The position numbers and the translations under genes were made by a program. A model generated the notes under the pieces. That model saw nothing but the letters and a program-made list of their open reading frames with translations. It did not search any database and was not told where the DNA came from. Below, piece by piece: positions 61,745-64,000 of a stretch of 64,000 bases of DNA. Within the stretch, counting starts at the first letter, position 1, and the number at the start of each line of letters is the position of its first letter. The stretch is from Paenibacillus sp. USDA918EY (GTDB lineage: Bacteria; Bacillota; Bacilli; Paenibacillales; Paenibacillaceae): assembly GCF_009870825.1 (NCBI RefSeq), contig NZ_WTWY01000005.1, positions 62,001 to 126,000 of the forward strand. Reading direction: 5' to 3'.

Positions 61745-62695
61745 ATGCAGAATCAGACGGCCGATAGATCCGTTTCTGCACCGGCCTTGCAGCCGGACAA
61801 CAAAAGGAAGACCGCTTTGACGAACAAGACGTCGGATGGCATTTGGGGCTATGTTTTTATTTTCCCCCAATTGGCCGGATTGCTGCTGTTCTCGTTAATT
61901 CCCCTGATCTCGGCTTTCGTGCTCAGCATGATGAAATGGGACGGGATGGGGGAGAAGCAGTTTGTCGGACTGGATAACTTCATCAACACGTTCAAGGATG
62001 AGGACTTTCGGATCGCCGTGGTCAACACGCTGTATTATACGGTGCTAACCGTGCCTACGGGCATTATTCTGGCGATGCTCATCGCGGTCGGCCTGAATCG
62101 GGTAAAAGGCAAGCTGATTTACAGGCTCATTTATTTTATGCCGAACATTACGATGTCCGTGGCGGTCGCCGTCGTCTTTATGTGGCTGTTTAACGCGGAT
62201 TTCGGTCTGATCAATCTTTATTTGAAGGAGTGGTTCGGGATCGACGGCCCCCGCTGGCTGACCGACACGCGGTTTGTTATGCCGTCGATCGCCATGCTCA
62301 GCGTCTGGATGGGGCTTGGCGGGAACATGGTCTTGTTCCTGGCCGGGCTGCAGGGTATATCCGCAAGCTATTACGAAGCGGCACAAATTGACGGCGCCAG
62401 CAAATGGCAGCAGTTTGTCAACATAACCGTTCCGCTGCTGTCTCCGACGACCTTTTTCGTGACGATAATGACGATCATCGGTTCGTTTCAGGTGTTCGAC
62501 CAGTCGTTCGTCATGACCTCCGGCGGGCCCGCGAAAGCGAGCTATACGATCGTGTTTCACATTTACGATTCGGCGTTCGTGGACTTTACGTTCGGGAAAA
62601 GCACGGCGACCGCAGTCATTTTGTTCATCATGATTTTGGCGCTGACGCTGTTCCAAATGAAAATATCCAAACGCTGGGTCCATTACGAGGACTAG
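61745..62695 (+). CDS. Sugar ABC transporter permease, MsmF/AmyD-like (system 3)
   Basis: A 316-residue six-helix permease. The first helix is about residues 34-55 (GYVFIFPQLAGLLLFSLIPL). The EAA loop is YYEAAQIDGASKWQQFVNIT. ATG 61745 (MQNQTADRSV) is spaced correctly from AGGAAGGTGG; the ATG at 61739 touches that site. It lies 123 bp after the lipoprotein gene and 26 bp before the second permease. Confidence 0.93.
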   Translation: MQNQTADRSVSAPALQPDNKRKTALTNKTSDGIWGYVFIFPQLAGLLLFSLIPLISAFVLSMMKWDGMGEKQFVGLDNFINTFKDEDFRIAVVNTLYYTVLTVPTGIILAMLIAVGLNRVKGKLIYRLIYFMPNITMSVAVAVVFMWLFNADFGLINLYLKEWFGIDGPRWLTDTRFVMPSIAMLSVWMGLGGNMVLFLAGLQGISASYYEAAQIDGASKWQQFVNITVPLLSPTTFFVTIMTIIGSFQVFDQSFVMTSGGPAKASYTIVFHIYDSAFVDFTFGKSTATAVILFIMILALTLFQMKISKRWVHYED

Positions 62696-62721
62696 AATCG
62701 ACCGGATAAGGAGGAGAATGC

Positions 62722-63555
62722 ATGCAGACCAGAGGACTACGCTTGTCCACCGTCCTGCTTCATATTATATTGCTGATCGGCGCGTGCATCATGGCACTGC
62801 CGTTTATATGGATGCTGCTCAGCTCGCTCAAGGATCTGTCCCAAGTTTTTATCGTGCCGCCGAAATGGATCCCCGATCCGTTCGTGTGGTCCAACTTCAA
62901 AACCTCGTTAACGGCTTTGCCCTTCGGAAAGGCGTATTTCAACAGTTTCTATATCAACGTGATCGTCGTTGCTTCGCAGCTGTTCACCTGCTCGATGGCG
63001 GCTTACGCATTTGCCAAGATCCGGTTCCCTTTCCGTGAATCCCTCTTCGTCCTCTTTTTGGCGACGATGATGGTACCGGGACAGGTGACGATTATCCCCC
63101 TGTATTTGATGATGAAAAGCATCGGCTGGCTGGACTCGCATCTGTCGATCATTGTGCCTGCCGCGTTGTTTAATGCCTTCGGCGTGTTCCTGCTGCGCCA
63201 ATTCTTCAGAGGCATTCCGAAGGAGATGGAGGAGGCCGCCATCGTGGACGGTGCCAACCGCTGGACGATTTATGCTCGCATTATGCTGCCGCTGGTAAAA
63301 CCGGCTTTGTCTGCGCTGGGAATCTTCACGTTCCTCGGCATGTGGAACAGCTTCTTTTATCCGCTCATTTTCCTGAATACTCCCGAAAAATTCACCGTCC
63401 CGATGATGCTGAACCTGTACCGCGGCATGTATTCCACGGACTGGACGCTCATGATGGCCGGCGCCGCGATTGCGCTTATTCCGGTACTGATCGTGTATAT
63501 CATCGGTCAGCGTTATATAATAGAGGGCGTAACGCTTTCCGGGATCAAGGGATAA
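62722..63555 (+). CDS. Sugar ABC transporter permease, MsmG/AmyC-like (system 3)
   Basis: A 277-residue six-helix permease. The EAA loop reads MEEAAIVDGANRWTIYARIM, and the end YIIGQRYIIEGVTLSGIKG is the hallmark C-terminus of carbohydrate uptake permeases of the CUT1 family. ATG 62722 has AAGGAGGAG upstream. It closes the operon; a strong terminator follows at 63596. No ATPase gene follows within the window. Confidence 0.94.
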   Translation: MQTRGLRLSTVLLHIILLIGACIMALPFIWMLLSSLKDLSQVFIVPPKWIPDPFVWSNFKTSLTALPFGKAYFNSFYINVIVVASQLFTCSMAAYAFAKIRFPFRESLFVLFLATMMVPGQVTIIPLYLMMKSIGWLDSHLSIIVPAALFNAFGVFLLRQFFRGIPKEMEEAAIVDGANRWTIYARIMLPLVKPALSALGIFTFLGMWNSFFYPLIFLNTPEKFTVPMMLNLYRGMYSTDWTLMMAGAAIALIPVLIVYIIGQRYIIEGVTLSGIKG

Positions 63556-64000
63556 CGAAAGCGATCCTTAGTTTTTGATTTAAGCAAAGTTGCAGCAGCA
63601 TGGTCAGGTTCCTTTGACCATGCTGTTTTTGCGTAACCGTTTTTGATCAACACTTGATGGCTTTCATCTACGGCACCAATGAATTCATTAAACATCCTCT
63701 TGTCTTGGGCAACATTGCGCGGGTTCCAATGATACGAAACCGTAATGCGATTAAAAGCTAATGACAACGAAGCGGCTTTTCATCCATTCCAACCTATTGG
63801 TCGGGATGATCGTTTATACCTCGTAAAATTCTTCTTCCTTATCATCTTTAGTATGCACCTTCCCATAATTTTGGGGCTAAACCTGAAAATCATGGTCACG
63901 TCTATTTGGGGTGAAAACGATAGCGCTCGGGATTGAGTCCCACCGGCAGTTACGTTCAACCCGGCTACCGGAAGCACTCTGTCGGGTCTTTTTTATTTGG
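63556..64000. other. Downstream region of sugar system 3
   Basis: Apart from the terminator at 63596-63630 no gene can be supported. Short frames on both strands lack ribosome sites and family features. Confidence 0.5.
63596..63630 (+). terminator. Terminator of sugar importer 3
   Basis: CAGCATGGTCA (63596-63606) pairs with TGACCATGCTG (63615-63625), then T5. Confidence 0.9.

Noticed and set aside
60326..61870. Long minus-strand open frame (514 codons) opposite the sugar-binding lipoprotein
   Set aside because: It is the shadow of a clearly real gene on the plus strand, with no ribosome site or family features.
63513..63767. 84-codon minus-strand frame downstream of sugar system 3
   Set aside because: It overlaps the 3' end of the permease gene and the terminator, and has no family features.

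Overview
The window looks like a chromosomal segment of a Paenibacillus-type spore-former (Bacillota, Paenibacillaceae). This is inferred from gene content: three Lpl/Ytc-type sugar ABC importers with YesM/YesN-type sensor kinase and AraC-type response regulator pairs, a class III fructose-1,6-bisphosphatase, a YheC/YheD-type protein, a self-sufficient CYP102 P450, a stand-alone accessory SecA, strong GGAGG ribosome sites, frequent TTG starts and CcpA-type cre boxes. No rRNA, tRNA or CRISPR array was seen.

Layout. 1-2651: end of a DUF3600-like gene, a TetR-map operon on the minus strand, and a HesB/YqkB-like protein. 3308-10461: sugar system 1 (yesM-yesN-permease-permease-lipoprotein), facing an FAD oxidoreductase across a shared terminator. 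12459-18611: a scarred stretch with a panD remnant, a YheC-like gene, a PadR-like gene whose tail was replaced by an IS200/IS605 element (copy A), an HxlR regulator and the two genes it probably controls. 18892-23903: a degenerate-ABC/LytTR fusion, an ABC exporter and SecA2, tightly packed. 24009-28980: small stress-type genes, a CPA1 antiporter, broken AraC and Rrf2 genes, and a ThuA-like protein. 29459-34910: sugar system 2 (GntR-LacI hybrid regulator plus ABC importer). 35284-42811: GDSL hydrolase, a UvrA2 plus serine hydrolase pair, cyclase, nucleotidyltransferase and phosphotransferase, a resistance-like block. 43007-47730: TetR with a DUF2255/aldo-keto reductase/carboxymuconolactone decarboxylase/cupin detoxification cluster and a collapsed MFS gene. 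48120-49920: IS copy B, inverted. 49984-56855: VOC protein, fbp, an aldo-keto reductase remnant and CYP102. 57535-63555: sugar system 3 (yesM-yesN-lipoprotein-permease-permease).

How it works together. The three sugar systems follow one scheme: a membrane sensor or cytoplasmic repressor detects an extracellular oligosaccharide, a lipoprotein captures it and two permeases import it. No ATPase is encoded beside them, so they probably share an MsmX-type ATPase encoded elsewhere. cre-like boxes precede all three. The detoxification clusters (HxlR, TetR, P450, cupin) suggest a soil lifestyle with exposure to quinones, fatty acids and antibiotics.

Two themes stand out. The first is the 18892-23903 module, where a LytTR regulator carrying a dead ABC ATPase domain sits ahead of an ABC exporter translationally coupled to SecA2. 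The second is the number of partly deleted genes (panD, MFS, aldo-keto reductase, Rrf2, AraC), a pattern of local gene decay. Removing IS copy A in silico restores the stop codon and terminator of the gene it hit, which fixes the element's ends at a TTTAT target.
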